From positions 1,047,874 through 1,111,873 of the forward strand of contig NZ_JAGEMN010000001.1 of the NCBI RefSeq assembly GCF_017921835.1: DNA of 64,000 nucleotides, given 5' to 3'. Positions 54,461 to 63,993 of this stretch are shown in pieces. This DNA comes from Sporosarcina sp. 6E9. Its GTDB lineage: Bacteria; Bacillota; Bacilli; Bacillales_A; Planococcaceae. Position 1 is the first letter of the stretch. Each line of letters begins with the position of its first letter. The position numbers and the translations under genes were made by a program. A model generated the notes under the pieces. It ran no database searches. It saw nothing but the letters and a program-made list of their open reading frames with translations, and was not told the DNA's origin.

Positions 54461-55156
54461 TTATCTTCTAGGAGAACTTGATCTATTTAGACTCTTTGCT
54501 ACTAAGGAGGCAAAAAACACCATACTTATGAAACGACCAAATCGGTTCATTTTATTTATTAGCCTTTCTCTATTGATCAAACGTTTTTTTCGTTTGGCAG
54601 AACCTGGCTGGCTATATCTAGGGTGTTCCTTTTCAAATAAATAGATAGCGTCCTCTTCTGTTCTCGCTCGTCCTTTTTTCATATACTCAATCATTTTTCC
54701 TAACTTCGCTTTTGAATGATACATAGGAATTAGAGTAGATTTAGTCATCAACGCATCATCAACCGTTTTAATATTTTCTTGAATCGCCACTTTATTTTGC
54801 TCAAAGAAAAGTGATGTTTCATTTGCTCCTACTCTGTATTTGTTATATTTCCTAACAATAAAGTTATAGGGAAAAATAAACAGAACAATTACCCCAGTGT
54901 AAATTGCTGTATAGAACAGAAAAACAGGTGTGTAGATGAAAATAAAAAGATCAACACCATTACGAATATAATTTACAAGCACCATGAAAATCGGCACCCA
55001 GACGAAAAGATGCATTATCGTTTTACTGATTGCTGCTTTACTTACTGTCTTTTCGTCCACTGAACATTTATAAGCTGATTCTAATTCTTCTAATTCATTT
55101 TCTAACATCTCTTTTAGTAACACAGTTCTATAGGTTTCTTCTAAATTAAGTAGCAT
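54461..55156 (-). CDS. Unknown membrane protein of the transfer operon
   Basis: 231 residues. Cytoplasmic helical N-terminus, two helices at about 45-110 (HLFVWVPIFMVLVNYI, YTAIYTGVIVLFIFPYNF), a basic domain (RARTEEDAIYLFEKEHPRY, KRKKRLINRERL) and an Arg-rich end. No family recognised. It may be specific to this conjugation system. Confidence 0.55.
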   Translation of the reverse strand: MLLNLEETYRTVLLKEMLENELEELESAYKCSVDEKTVSKAAISKTIMHLFVWVPIFMVLVNYIRNGVDLFIFIYTPVFLFYTAIYTGVIVLFIFPYNFIVRKYNKYRVGANETSLFFEQNKVAIQENIKTVDDALMTKSTLIPMYHSKAKLGKMIEYMKKGRARTEEDAIYLFEKEHPRYSQPGSAKRKKRLINRERLINKMNRFGRFISMVFFASLVAKSLNRSSSPRR

Positions 55157-55174
55157 GAAAACCCTCCTTCCTAT

Positions 55175-55618
55175 TTAAATTGATAACGGTGATACCCTGT
55201 AACGCGCTTTCAATCCTTCCAACATCGCCTCAGGCATATCAACACAGTAATAATCCGTTGCATGGTGTTCAATCCTGCTAAGAACATAATAACCTCCATC
55301 CTTCATTTCTAGATCTTCACGCCAAATATCAATCAATCCGCCACTTGTTAACTCAAAACCGTTTAATTCATACCGGCCTCGTTCATTTTTACGCAAATAT
55401 CCTTCAAGTTGAATTTCCTTACTCAAATCAACAATTGATGTATATGCTTCTTCAAGTGCTAATTTAGCTTTATACAGCGTGAAATACCTTTGCACATCTT
55501 CCGAATTAATATCGAAAATATTGATGTTATCCATCAGTTCATCCATTTCCTTCAAAAGCCGTTTTATTGTACTACCTGCTTTGCGGTAACTTTCTACGGT
55601 ATCTTCTACTAACTTCAT
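55175..55618 (-). CDS. DUF5348-like protein
   Basis: 147 residues. N-terminal coiled coil (STIKRLLKEMDELMDNI), then a compact beta domain (RYELNGFELTSGGLIDIW, GGYYVLSRIEHHATDYYCVD) resembling DUF5348 found in Gram-positive plasmids. Function unknown. Its stop and the next start are closely spaced, consistent with the operon. Confidence 0.6.
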   Translation of the reverse strand: MKLVEDTVESYRKAGSTIKRLLKEMDELMDNINIFDINSEDVQRYFTLYKAKLALEEAYTSIVDLSKEIQLEGYLRKNERGRYELNGFELTSGGLIDIWREDLEMKDGGYYVLSRIEHHATDYYCVDMPEAMLEGLKARYRVSPLSI

Positions 55619-55633
55619 TTAAAAATTCCCCTC

Positions 55634-56008
55634 CTATTTATTCGCAATCGTTAAGATGAACTCCCTAAATTCAATAACTGAGTGGAACCCTAATGCCTCT
55701 CTAATTTTCTTTTTTGTTACACCTTCTTCAAGCAGCATTCGTATTTCTTGAGTTGTAATCTCTTGTTTCTTTTCCAGTATCGCTTCAATATTCGTATCTG
55801 TATGCCATAGCTCATCACCTACGCTCCGCATTCTTTTATAGTTGGGACAGCCACCACAAATTGTTTCGACAAGTGCCTTGATTTGTGAGCTATCCCCCGT
55901 CATTACTAAACTTCTATATTCACAGGAGTCACACACTCTTAGCGTTTCAGATACTTTTAAAAACTTTTTCTTTTTTCTTTCACGCAATTCCCCTTTTGTC
56001 CTACCCAT
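55634..56008 (-). CDS. Small protein with a Cys4 zinc-binding motif
   Basis: 124 residues, ATG after GGAGGTG. CDSC and CGGC spaced by about 27 residues probably bind zinc; the C-terminal part (QEIRMLLEEGVTKKKIREALG) looks like a helix-turn-helix. It may be a DNA-binding regulator of the transfer or partition genes just upstream. No named family. Confidence 0.55.
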   Translation of the reverse strand: MGRTKGELRERKKKKFLKVSETLRVCDSCEYRSLVMTGDSSQIKALVETICGGCPNYKRMRSVGDELWHTDTNIEAILEKKQEITTQEIRMLLEEGVTKKKIREALGFHSVIEFREFILTIANK

Positions 56009-56026
56009 TTCAACACCTCCCTTTAA

Positions 56027-56395
56027 TTAATCAAAATTAACACCAAAAGACGATAGCATCGCACTCGCGCTATCGTCAATCGCCTGTTCATTCATTTTAT
56101 TGTCGTCAAGTTTGTATACTTCTTCATTATTAATTGCTACAGCATTCCCTATCTTCACTAGCAACTCTTGGTGTTGCAATTCTTGATTTTCTTTTAATGA
56201 CTTTATTTCAGCCAAAAGATCTTGGATTCCTTGCTCCGTTTTCTTTCCTTCCGACATCGTACGAAAGGCGAACCTCAGCATCTGCCGAATTGTTTCACTT
56301 CGTTTATTATCCGGGACTTGTTGAAGTAATTTATAAATTTCTTTATCCTCTTCTTGCAAACGAAAGCTATATCGCTTCTCCCAATTAACACTCAT
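56027..56395 (-). CDS. parR: ParR-like partition DNA-binding protein
   Basis: 122 residues. The N-terminal region (KRYSFRLQEEDKEIYKLL, SETIRQMLRFAF) fits a ribbon-helix-helix motif as in pSK41/R1 ParR; the C-terminus is a coiled coil and an acidic helical tail that would contact ParM. It starts 2 bp after the parM stop with no strong site, implying coupled translation. The ParMR pair separates plasmid copies before division. Confidence 0.75.
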   Translation of the reverse strand: MSVNWEKRYSFRLQEEDKEIYKLLQQVPDNKRSETIRQMLRFAFRTMSEGKKTEQGIQDLLAEIKSLKENQELQHQELLVKIGNAVAINNEEVYKLDDNKMNEQAIDDSASAMLSSFGVNFD

Positions 56396-56396
56396 A

Positions 56397-57458
56397 TCAA
56401 ATCACTGAATTTCGACGCTCTAATTGATCAAATACTGATTTTCCTAATCTTAAATAACCGATTGTGTTTGCAAACTGACTTTCAGTAATCTTAACCAATC
56501 GATTATCAAAGTGAGGCTGGATGAATGGTTCAAAGAGTTCTCCGCCACCACCGGCCAAGAATATCGCGTCAAATAGATCAGATTCTTCAGCCCATACATT
56601 TTTTAATCGGTCAACAATATTAGTGGCTATGGATTTCTTACTCGACTGAATGATATTACTAAAATCAATTTTATTTCCTTTGTACGTCAATTGTTCGTCT
56701 TTTAATATTCGGGAAATGTAATGCTCACTTAAATCAGCACCACCTGTTTTTGTTTTATAGGCTTGACGGATATCCCTGTATAGATTGTTTACACCGTCAT
56801 CCACAGTTCCAGATAACTTTGCTTTAGGAACAAATGAACCGTTCCGTTGAATCTCAACTACAACAAAGTCCGTTGTCCTAAATCCGATATCAACCAATCC
56901 GATAAGCATTCCTTGATTCATTAGATGAGGATAGGTATATTTTCCATCATGATTAATCAATGCTGAAAAGATAGCTGACGCACCTTGTGGAAACACTAAG
57001 GCACGTTCAATATTTACTTGTTTAGCTCCATCTTTTAGTGGACCTGATTTCCATTCAATTAGGGATTGGACCCCCGTAATAGACGTTTGAAAATCCTTTG
57101 CCTGTGCTTGGTAGAAATCCAATGGAAGTCCCGTTGACAAATTCACCGAACCCCCTCTTCCGTCGGTGACAAGTTGAATAGCCGTATTAAGTAGAATGTG
57201 TGTGTACATATGATTAAAGCGTTCACGTTCAAAGATACGAGATAAAGAACGTGATTCATTTGCTAGTTCTCCCACAAAATAATCTTCACCTTTGATTGAT
57301 ACATGTATATTCGCTAAGTCATTTGGCGTATCTCCGAGGATATTTGTAATTCCCCTGTCGTATCCTTTCCCAACCAACGAAGGAAATATTATTCTCTTTC
57401 CTGATGATGAAATCGCTTTGACGTATCCATAACCTAAATCCACTGCAACGTTTTCCAA
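56397..57458 (-). CDS. parM: Actin-like plasmid segregation protein ParM/Alp
   Basis: 353 residues, TTG start 7 nt after GGAGG. Actin-fold signatures: phosphate 1 VAVDLGYGYVKAI, phosphate 2 LVDIGFRTTDFVVVE, adenosine motif FLAGGGGELFEP. It polymerises with ATP and pushes plasmids bound by ParR apart. It is followed by parR and preceded by the YdjM-like gene. The centromere is not obvious; the short gap upstream cannot hold a full parC. Confidence 0.9.
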   Translation of the reverse strand: MENVAVDLGYGYVKAISSSGKRIIFPSLVGKGYDRGITNILGDTPNDLANIHVSIKGEDYFVGELANESRSLSRIFERERFNHMYTHILLNTAIQLVTDGRGGSVNLSTGLPLDFYQAQAKDFQTSITGVQSLIEWKSGPLKDGAKQVNIERALVFPQGASAIFSALINHDGKYTYPHLMNQGMLIGLVDIGFRTTDFVVVEIQRNGSFVPKAKLSGTVDDGVNNLYRDIRQAYKTKTGGADLSEHYISRILKDEQLTYKGNKIDFSNIIQSSKKSIATNIVDRLKNVWAEESDLFDAIFLAGGGGELFEPFIQPHFDNRLVKITESQFANTIGYLRLGKSVFDQLERRNSVI

Positions 57459-57477
57459 TTTTTGACCTCCTATAAGT

Positions 57478-57930
57478 TCAAATTACTTTTTTAAGTACAA
57501 CCCAACCTATTGCTATAACAAGCAACAGTCTCGTGATTCTGTCTATCCACATAAAACTGAATGATGGAATTGCAATCCCGACAGATTTAGCTGACGGATA
57601 GAAGAGTTTCACTTTTCCGGTTAACATGTCTCCTGCAATATGGGCAAGTATCCCTGCACTTACTGACAAAGCCACCCATAATTCTGTAAATGGGTATATA
57701 AAAATCCCTGCTAATAACGTAAATAGCAGGGAGTGTGTAAAAGTCCGATGACCAAATATAGAATTAAGTGGTATAGCTATAACGAAGAACAACTTTCCAA
57801 ACTTAGACTTCGGTTCATCGAGATCCGGTAGCACACCTGCAATTCCTCCTACCACCGCTCCTTGCCAATCACCCCCTGTAACTGTAAATCCGGCTACCAT
57901 TCCTGTTAAAGCGTGTGTGGACCATTCCAT
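57478..57930 (-). CDS. YdjM/LexA-regulated-type membrane metal-dependent hydrolase
   Basis: 150 residues with four or five membrane helices. HALTGMVAG, VLPDLDEPKSK, HRTFTHSLLF and HIAGDMLT carry the conserved His and Asp residues of the YdjM-like (DUF457) family, which resemble metal-binding phospholipase-like sites. Family function is poorly known. Its position just before parM suggests transcription with the partition genes. Confidence 0.82.
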   Translation of the reverse strand: MEWSTHALTGMVAGFTVTGGDWQGAVVGGIAGVLPDLDEPKSKFGKLFFVIAIPLNSIFGHRTFTHSLLFTLLAGIFIYPFTELWVALSVSAGILAHIAGDMLTGKVKLFYPSAKSVGIAIPSFSFMWIDRITRLLLVIAIGWVVLKKVI

Positions 57931-58439
57931 GAATCAACCTCGATTCTAAATTATCGTTTACTTCCTTCATTTTTTCATATCCCATTTTTTATCCCCTTTC
58001 TTCCAATTAATGATTTTGTTCCTCTTAAAAACAACCAAAACATTTTGATTGCTTTTGATAGGTACAAAAGTGGTTACGCTTTACATATAAAACCTTCAGA
58101 TATATTGTCGAAAAAGTAGTTCAATACACATAAAAGACGGCTTGAGGTGAATTGAAGATGGAAAACATGTAATTTTTCCGCACAAAAAAACACTGAAAAT
58201 AATTCAGCGTTTTTTCAACCATTATTTTATATTTTTTCTTCACAATTGCACCTGTTTGTACAACATTTGCTTTTTTTGTTACTGTTTTCTTCATCTAAAA
58301 AATAGCTTGATTGCGATATAGTTACAATCGCTTATTAAACAAACGCGCCTTTTAATCTAAGGAAGCCAAACGTAAAACATACAAGAATTATTTATTGAAA
58401 CTTTTTCGCATGAAAATACCCAATCGAATAACACTTTTA
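57931..58439. other. Intergenic region with a terminator
   Basis: About 510 bp. A hairpin AACACTGAA/TTCAGCGTT with A and T runs lies at 58184-58216. The rest is AT-rich and probably includes the promoter of the parM transcript; nothing else recognised. Confidence 0.5.
58184..58216. terminator. Bidirectional terminator-like hairpin
   Basis: One-mismatch 9-bp stem flanked by AAAAAAA and TTTTTT, between the lipoprotein gene and the parM region. Confidence 0.6.
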
Positions 58440-59210
58440 TTATAATTCTGTAAATATTAGTTTTGCATCATCTGAAGAAGAACCATAGTCAGTATTATCG
58501 TAAGAAATTGAAATAATTTCACCTTCTTTTAAACTGACAGCTACATCATCATTAGTAGCAGTATACATTTGATCTCTGCTCTGACCATTTTCATCGTTAT
58601 ATATTGTAATGTTCCATCCTAAGTTCTCAAATTCAGGATTTAATTTAGCATTTGTTGAAAGTTTATAATCTCCAGGCATGATATCTCTTCCAACTACAAA
58701 CTCACCTATGCCTAATTCATTAGAAGGTTCAACCTTTTCAGGTACTGCATTAAATTTAACTTTAGAGATATCGCTAAATTCAAGAGTGTCGCCTTCAAAA
58801 AGTATCATTCGTATTTTTGAAGGATAGTCTCCACCTTTTGCTTCTCCAACCCAATTTATGAATAGTGAAGAAACAGAAGAACGTTCACCAAATATATTTC
58901 CAGAACCTCCTGTAATTTCTAAATCATAAATACCAGGTTTAACTTCTTCGTCTTCGCCAATTACTATATCGCCTGTAACATAAAGCTCTTCTGTTTGGGT
59001 AGACAGTGTTGCAAGTTGATTCAAAATATCCAAAGGTGCTAATTCCTCTTCGGGTTTATCCTTTGTAGTGTTTTCAACTTTGTGTACTTTGTTTTTAGTA
59101 TCTTCTGTAGATCCGCTCGAGTCATTTCCACAAGCTGATAATAAGATAAAAGACGAGAGAAACAATCCTATAATTATATTTCTTTTGTTAGTGATTTTGA
59201 TAGAATTCAT
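58440..59210 (-). CDS. Lipoprotein with two related beta domains
   Basis: 256 residues, lipobox LLSACGND. Two segments share the pattern of a small beta domain: GDIVIGEDEEVKPGIYDLEI at about 80 and GEFVVGRDIMPGDYKLST at about 175, so the protein looks duplicated. This repeat type occurs in secreted Gram-positive proteins of unknown role. Isolated by long non-coding gaps, so it has its own promoter. A surface role in entry exclusion or mating contact would be a guess. Confidence 0.65.
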   Translation of the reverse strand: MNSIKITNKRNIIIGLFLSSFILLSACGNDSSGSTEDTKNKVHKVENTTKDKPEEELAPLDILNQLATLSTQTEELYVTGDIVIGEDEEVKPGIYDLEITGGSGNIFGERSSVSSLFINWVGEAKGGDYPSKIRMILFEGDTLEFSDISKVKFNAVPEKVEPSNELGIGEFVVGRDIMPGDYKLSTNAKLNPEFENLGWNITIYNDENGQSRDQMYTATNDDVAVSLKEGEIISISYDNTDYGSSSDDAKLIFTEL

Positions 59211-60020
59211 AATCCTACTCCTTTAACTTTCGCTAAATTATTTTATTAAAACATCTAATATAATATGGGTTAACCAGTTTTATTAAAACTGATATTTAAA
59301 GAAGGGCAAGCCATAACAACTATAAAACAAATAAACTTTCAAATCATAGTTAAAGTTAAACCGTTACTGTCACCTAATCTTATACCTATAGCAAAACCAC
59401 TTCCATTTAAGTTTCGCTCTTTTTCAAGATATTTATCAACCTCCAACCATAATTTATTAAACATAGACCTATTTTACTACATTCGCACATTTTATTATAC
59501 AATAACTAGTCTGATTATACAATATTCACATAATTTATTATAAAATATCTAGCCTGATTGTTGAACTTCAAGAACTTTTTTAATACTCAATATCATTCTA
59601 GCAAAGTATTCTAAATTTGATGTAATTGAATCGTTACTTCAACTTTTATACCACTCAACTGAACGGTTTTGATTCACATAAATATTCACTATAATAAATT
59701 TGGATCATGGCGTTGAATGCGTTAAAACATGGGCTGAATAATTGAAGAGCTAAAAGAGCAGACATCGTAATCTCTCACTTTTTTTCAGCCCAGATTTTAA
59801 TATTTCCAAAACTACTGCAAAATAATAGGGTTTGCAATCTTTTATAAAAAACATACTGACATATCATACGCTTTAAATTACAACTACTTTCCTCCGAACT
59901 TTTCGCTCAAGATACAGGTGAAAATTCTAGTATGGCAGTTGTATATATAAGAGTGAGATAGAGAGCCTTCCTGAAATCCCCCAAAAACCCTTTCACAACA
60001 ACGTTTACACAGACTTTTAC
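59211..60020. other. AT-rich non-coding region, possible replication region
   Basis: About 810 bp without genes. It contains two direct copies of a sequence of about 26 bp (TTTATTATAxAATAxCTAG and on, at 59491 and 59534) and long A/T tracts. Close to a RepL-like gene, RecD2 and the GGTGTCGA hairpins, it could include an origin, but no DnaA-box cluster was clearly identified. Confidence 0.4.
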
Positions 60021-60187
60021 GTGTAGAGATTTATCTACACATGTGTCGATATTTTTCGACACCCCTTTTTCATATTATTCCCTTCAATATGCGTATAGAA
60101 GGTGTAGATTTTTTTCGACACCCTCTAAAAGAAGTGTTGAAACTCTATATAAATCAACAATAATAGGTGTCGTATTTTCTCGACACC
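60021..60187. repeat. Family of GGTGTCGA hairpins
   Basis: Inverted repeats of one type: GTGTAGA/TCTACAC at 60021-60040, GTGTCGA/TCGACAC at 60043-60062, GGTGTAGA/TCGACACC at 60101-60122 and GGTGTCG/CGACACC at 60166-60187. The loops are T-rich. The last three are about 60 bp apart. They may be protein-binding iterons or a set of terminators after the winged-helix gene. Confidence 0.7.
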
Positions 60188-60195
60188 TCGCTAAC

Positions 60196-60843
60196 TCATT
60201 TCAGTTTTTTGAATTCCAAATAACTTTTCCTGCTATACAACCTTCCGAACTCTTCTCCATTTTTTATCCATAACTTCCAGGAAAGCAATGCCTTCTTTCT
60301 TTCCAGTTTATCAAATTCGATAACCAATTTTGATAATGTAGCATTTATTCTATTCCGATCTCCGGCATAAATAATTTCGGGATTCATAAATAATGGTCTT
60401 CGAGTAACGCTTCTTTTATGTTCCTTAATCTCTTGTGAATCTACAAGTTCAAATAATATTCCTTTTACTAAAAGACTTTGGATTGTTGCACTAATTCCTG
60501 TTCGATCACGTTTTAAATACTTTGCAATTTCTGAGACTGTCATAAATTGCCCCGTTTCTCTATCAGTAATGCCATTTGAATGCAGCTGGACCAACGGCAT
60601 CAATGAAAAAAGAAAACCTAACTCTGCGTTTGTCAGGAATTCTTTCCTGATAAGCACATCGAGGTTTTCTTGAATTGTTTGAACAAATAATGCCTTGTTT
60701 TTATTTTTCAACTTGTAAAGAGCGTAACCTTGCCCATTCGCCTTCTGTTCTTCTATTGCGACAGCAGCTACATCAACTAACTTCTCACCATCACGAAGTC
60801 TAGCATGCTTCTCTGCTGCTTCTAAAGCGTTCTGCATGTCCAT
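60196..60843 (-). CDS. Winged-helix protein, possibly RepL-like
   Basis: 215 residues from the ATG about 10 nt after AGAGGGGG. A long helical N-terminus, then a winged helix (MTVSEIAKYLKRDRTGISAT, IQSLLVKGILFEL) and a segment RPLFMNPEIIYAGDRNRINA that recalls RepL-type plasmid replication proteins. It follows recD2 directly, and the hairpin family starts immediately after its stop. It may be a replication initiator or a regulator; neither is proven. Confidence 0.5.
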   Translation of the reverse strand: MDMQNALEAAEKHARLRDGEKLVDVAAVAIEEQKANGQGYALYKLKNKNKALFVQTIQENLDVLIRKEFLTNAELGFLFSLMPLVQLHSNGITDRETGQFMTVSEIAKYLKRDRTGISATIQSLLVKGILFELVDSQEIKEHKRSVTRRPLFMNPEIIYAGDRNRINATLSKLVIEFDKLERKKALLSWKLWIKNGEEFGRLYSRKSYLEFKKLK

Positions 60844-60850
60844 TTCTATA

Positions 60851-63067
60851 TCACCCCCTCTCACCGCTTGCATTGCCCGTACTGAATCGGTTGTTATATT
60901 CGGTATACGAGGTGATACGATTTGATAAGCAGCTGTTTCTATCTGTCAGTTTATTATTTCTTATAGCAATCTCCATCGCTTTTTCTGTACCTATCAAAAC
61001 GAGTCTTTCTTTTGCCCTAGTCATGCCTGTATACATTAAATTCCGAGCCAACATAACGTAGTGGCTTGTCGTAGCAGGGATGATGACAATAGGTGCTTCA
61101 CCGCCTTGCGATTTGTGAATTGTGATTGCGTAACCCAATTCTAATTCTTTGGTTTCGCTTTTTTCGTATGATACTTTTATTCCCATGAAATCACATGTCA
61201 TTTTCTCAACGGTCTCACTATTTTCATTTACTTCTTTTGAAATATTAGTAATCACACCAATATCGCCATTAAAAACGCCTTTAGATTGATTATTTTTAAT
61301 TTGAATAACTTTATCACCCAGTCGGAATAGGTTTTTACCTATCTTCCATTCATTTTTGGTTGAGTCAGCAGGGTTTAATGCATCTCTCAACTGATCATTC
61401 AATACAATTGTTCCAGCAGGTCCCTTTTTCATGGGACTTAATATCAAGATGTCAGATATGGAATAACCTAATTCTTGAAAGCGTAAAGCACTTTTAACGA
61501 TCAATGCTGCAATTCGTTTTGGATCTTCTTGATGAATAAAATAAAAATCACCTTTATCGCTATCGATAAGAAGTGATTTACCTTGATTAACCCTATGGGC
61601 ATTACTTATGATTTGGCTTTCTTGTGCTTGTCTAAATACTTCTGTAAGAGCCACTGTTGGTAATCCCGATTGAATCATGTCGCTAAGAACATTACCCGGA
61701 TTAACCGATGGCAATTGATCCGTGTCACCTACAAAGAGAATTTTCGTATCATTTTCAAGTGCGTCCATTAGTAAACTGGCTAACTGAACATCCACCATCG
61801 ACAATTCATCAACGACTAACAAATCACAAGGAAGTTTATCTTCCCAATTGTAGGTAGGTATTTCACCTTGCTGATACCCAATGAGCCTATGGATTGTAGA
61901 TGCGTTATGTCCAGCTACTTCTGACAATTGTCTACTCGCCTTTCCTGTCGGGGCCGCTAAGCATATAACCAATTCTGGATGCAACTCTTTATACACGTCA
62001 ATCATGGCACGTATAACGGTTGTCTTACCTGTTCCAGGACCACCAGTGAGTATTAACATCTGTTCTTCAAATAACCGCCTAATCGCATCACGTTGCTTCT
62101 CAGCTAGGATGATTCCCTGCTTCTTTTGATAGTTGGTTATATGTTTTTCTAACGAAGGCAATGCTACGCCATCCCGTGAACCCCTCATTTCTGAAAGTTT
62201 CCGAGCTAACCTATCTTCATATGTGAATAAAAACTTTGGGTAAACGCAATTATTTTCAATAACGATATGTTTCTCTTCTAAACGGTATATACTTTGCGCT
62301 AATTCATCCATCGAAACTTTGTTCTCTTCAATCGTATTATGGTTTAATGCACGTGCAGCTTCTGCAAGCAGACTTTCCTCCATCACATAACAATGGCCTG
62401 AACTAAAGCATGTTTCCTTCAAGACATAGTTCACACATGCATCTATGCGATATCCTGATATTGGTGATATACCCATCTTCTGAGCAATTTCGTCTGCCTT
62501 TAAGAATCCTATCAGGTTTAATTCTGTTAGCTTGTATGGATTTTCTGTAACAATTGCTACCGTATTAGACTCATACTCTTTATACAAGCGCATCGCCATA
62601 CGAGCAGATATTCCGAACACAAGTAATTCCGAAATGATTTTCTGTACCTCAAACGTAGACCTGACGCTTTCTACAATGTTACTAGCGCGTTTCTTTCCGA
62701 TTCCTTTAATCCCTTGTAAACTGGCCTCGCCCTGTTCGCTGATTATCATCAGAGTGTCTTCCCCCAACTTTTCAGCAATTACCACTGACTGTTTCGGCCC
62801 ACATCCCTTTATAAGGGGCGATGCTAGAAATGCAATCACTTGATCTTTTGTTTGCGGAATCGGCCTTTCCCAAAACTCTACAACAAACTGTTTCCCAAAA
62901 TGCGTGTGATTTTCCCATGTCCCACGAACTTTAATTTCTTCACCTTTATTTACCCCGTAAATGCTCCCTTTAATTGTGAGTTCTTCAGTATCTGTTTGCA
63001 ACTTAGCAATCAGAAAATCCTCACTTCTATAAAGAACCTTTACAATTTTTCCAATGAATTCATTCAT
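60851..63067 (-). CDS. recD2: RecD2-type DNA helicase
   Basis: 738 residues, usual for RecD2. An N-terminal OB-like and helix-hairpin-helix region (GKRASNIVESV), then superfamily 1B helicase motifs: Walker A in LTGGPGTGKTTVIRAM, DELSMVD, GDTDQLPSVNPG and near the end the C-terminal YAITIHKSQGGE and NLMYTGMTRAKERLVLIG. It unwinds DNA 5' to 3' from single-stranded tails and could serve plasmid replication or processing of transferred DNA. Its ATG overlaps the stop of the NusG-like gene (ATGA). Confidence 0.93.
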   Translation of the reverse strand: MNEFIGKIVKVLYRSEDFLIAKLQTDTEELTIKGSIYGVNKGEEIKVRGTWENHTHFGKQFVVEFWERPIPQTKDQVIAFLASPLIKGCGPKQSVVIAEKLGEDTLMIISEQGEASLQGIKGIGKKRASNIVESVRSTFEVQKIISELLVFGISARMAMRLYKEYESNTVAIVTENPYKLTELNLIGFLKADEIAQKMGISPISGYRIDACVNYVLKETCFSSGHCYVMEESLLAEAARALNHNTIEENKVSMDELAQSIYRLEEKHIVIENNCVYPKFLFTYEDRLARKLSEMRGSRDGVALPSLEKHITNYQKKQGIILAEKQRDAIRRLFEEQMLILTGGPGTGKTTVIRAMIDVYKELHPELVICLAAPTGKASRQLSEVAGHNASTIHRLIGYQQGEIPTYNWEDKLPCDLLVVDELSMVDVQLASLLMDALENDTKILFVGDTDQLPSVNPGNVLSDMIQSGLPTVALTEVFRQAQESQIISNAHRVNQGKSLLIDSDKGDFYFIHQEDPKRIAALIVKSALRFQELGYSISDILILSPMKKGPAGTIVLNDQLRDALNPADSTKNEWKIGKNLFRLGDKVIQIKNNQSKGVFNGDIGVITNISKEVNENSETVEKMTCDFMGIKVSYEKSETKELELGYAITIHKSQGGEAPIVIIPATTSHYVMLARNLMYTGMTRAKERLVLIGTEKAMEIAIRNNKLTDRNSCLSNRITSYTEYNNRFSTGNASGERG

Positions 63068-63993
63068 TCCAAACTCACCATCTTATCGTCTCTATACAAT
63101 ATGGATCTAAAGCGTTTAAGAAATGCAAAAGAACTTTGGGCTGGGATAAGATTTTGTATTTCAATATCATTATAAAGAACCAAGAATAAATCAATAGGCA
63201 TCACTACTGTTTGACGTTTACGACGAATAAACGCTTTACATCGTTCTACGTTTCTCATAATTGGGTTGGAGGAATCAATGTCATTTTTCATTTCATTTAC
63301 AGAATCAACAACTTTAGTTGCAATAATATCAATTTTTTCGAGTAAAACTTTTTCTTCAACAGTACCAACTACTTTATTCGCTTCATGCAGGATTTCGTTT
63401 CTTGCTTCAACAAACTCTTCACTTGATAGAATTTCTTCAAATTGCATTTCCACTTCTGGTGTAATATCTACTTGTTGGAAGAAAACATCGACTTCTTCTT
63501 GTGGAACATTGTACTTACTTGGAATTCCAGTTACATTGGGCACGGATTTTACTAAATGCCACAAATTATCTGGGAAATAATAAAAATCTACATTTAACTC
63601 TATTAAAATATATCCGCTAATTACGCTACTTATTTTCTTCGTATTCATTCGAACTTCTCTTAATTCCTTAGATAGCTCTCGGATATTGTCTTTATACGTA
63701 TCAAGTAAGACAAGAGAGTTGGCATCTTTGTATTCTTTCAGCTTGTCGCAAGCGATGCGAAGGTTATTTAAACCTGCTTGAATTCTCTTCACATACAAGT
63801 GTTCAGAAATATCATTTGTATTTAACTCGGAAAGATCTACAGCAGTACTGTCTTCACGAATAATTTCTGTGAATGTTTCCATTGCATAGATAGCTTTAAC
63901 CATTGAATCGCCTGCTCTATTCAAAACAGTATTCAACATCTCTTTTACTTCAATTTCCGCTCCGCTACGAACTTGAATTACAAAGTAAGCCAT
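63064..63993 (-). CDS. NusG-like transcription factor with a large insertion
   Basis: 309 residues. The start MAYFVIQVRSGAEIEVKEML is the first strand and helix of a NusG N-terminal (NGN) domain. Its second half appears only at about residue 125: SGYILIELNVDFYYF, LWHLVKSVPNVTGIP. Between them are about 100 mostly helical residues. No KOW domain is visible; the C-terminal 120 residues are helical and basic. NusG paralogues such as LoaP and RfaH allow RNA polymerase to pass terminators in long operons. It is first seen in an operon with recD2. The upstream edge of the window cuts its promoter region. Confidence 0.72.
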   Translation of the reverse strand: MAYFVIQVRSGAEIEVKEMLNTVLNRAGDSMVKAIYAMETFTEIIREDSTAVDLSELNTNDISEHLYVKRIQAGLNNLRIACDKLKEYKDANSLVLLDTYKDNIRELSKELREVRMNTKKISSVISGYILIELNVDFYYFPDNLWHLVKSVPNVTGIPSKYNVPQEEVDVFFQQVDITPEVEMQFEEILSSEEFVEARNEILHEANKVVGTVEEKVLLEKIDIIATKVVDSVNEMKNDIDSSNPIMRNVERCKAFIRRKRQTVVMPIDLFLVLYNDIEIQNLIPAQSSFAFLKRFRSILYRDDKMVSLE

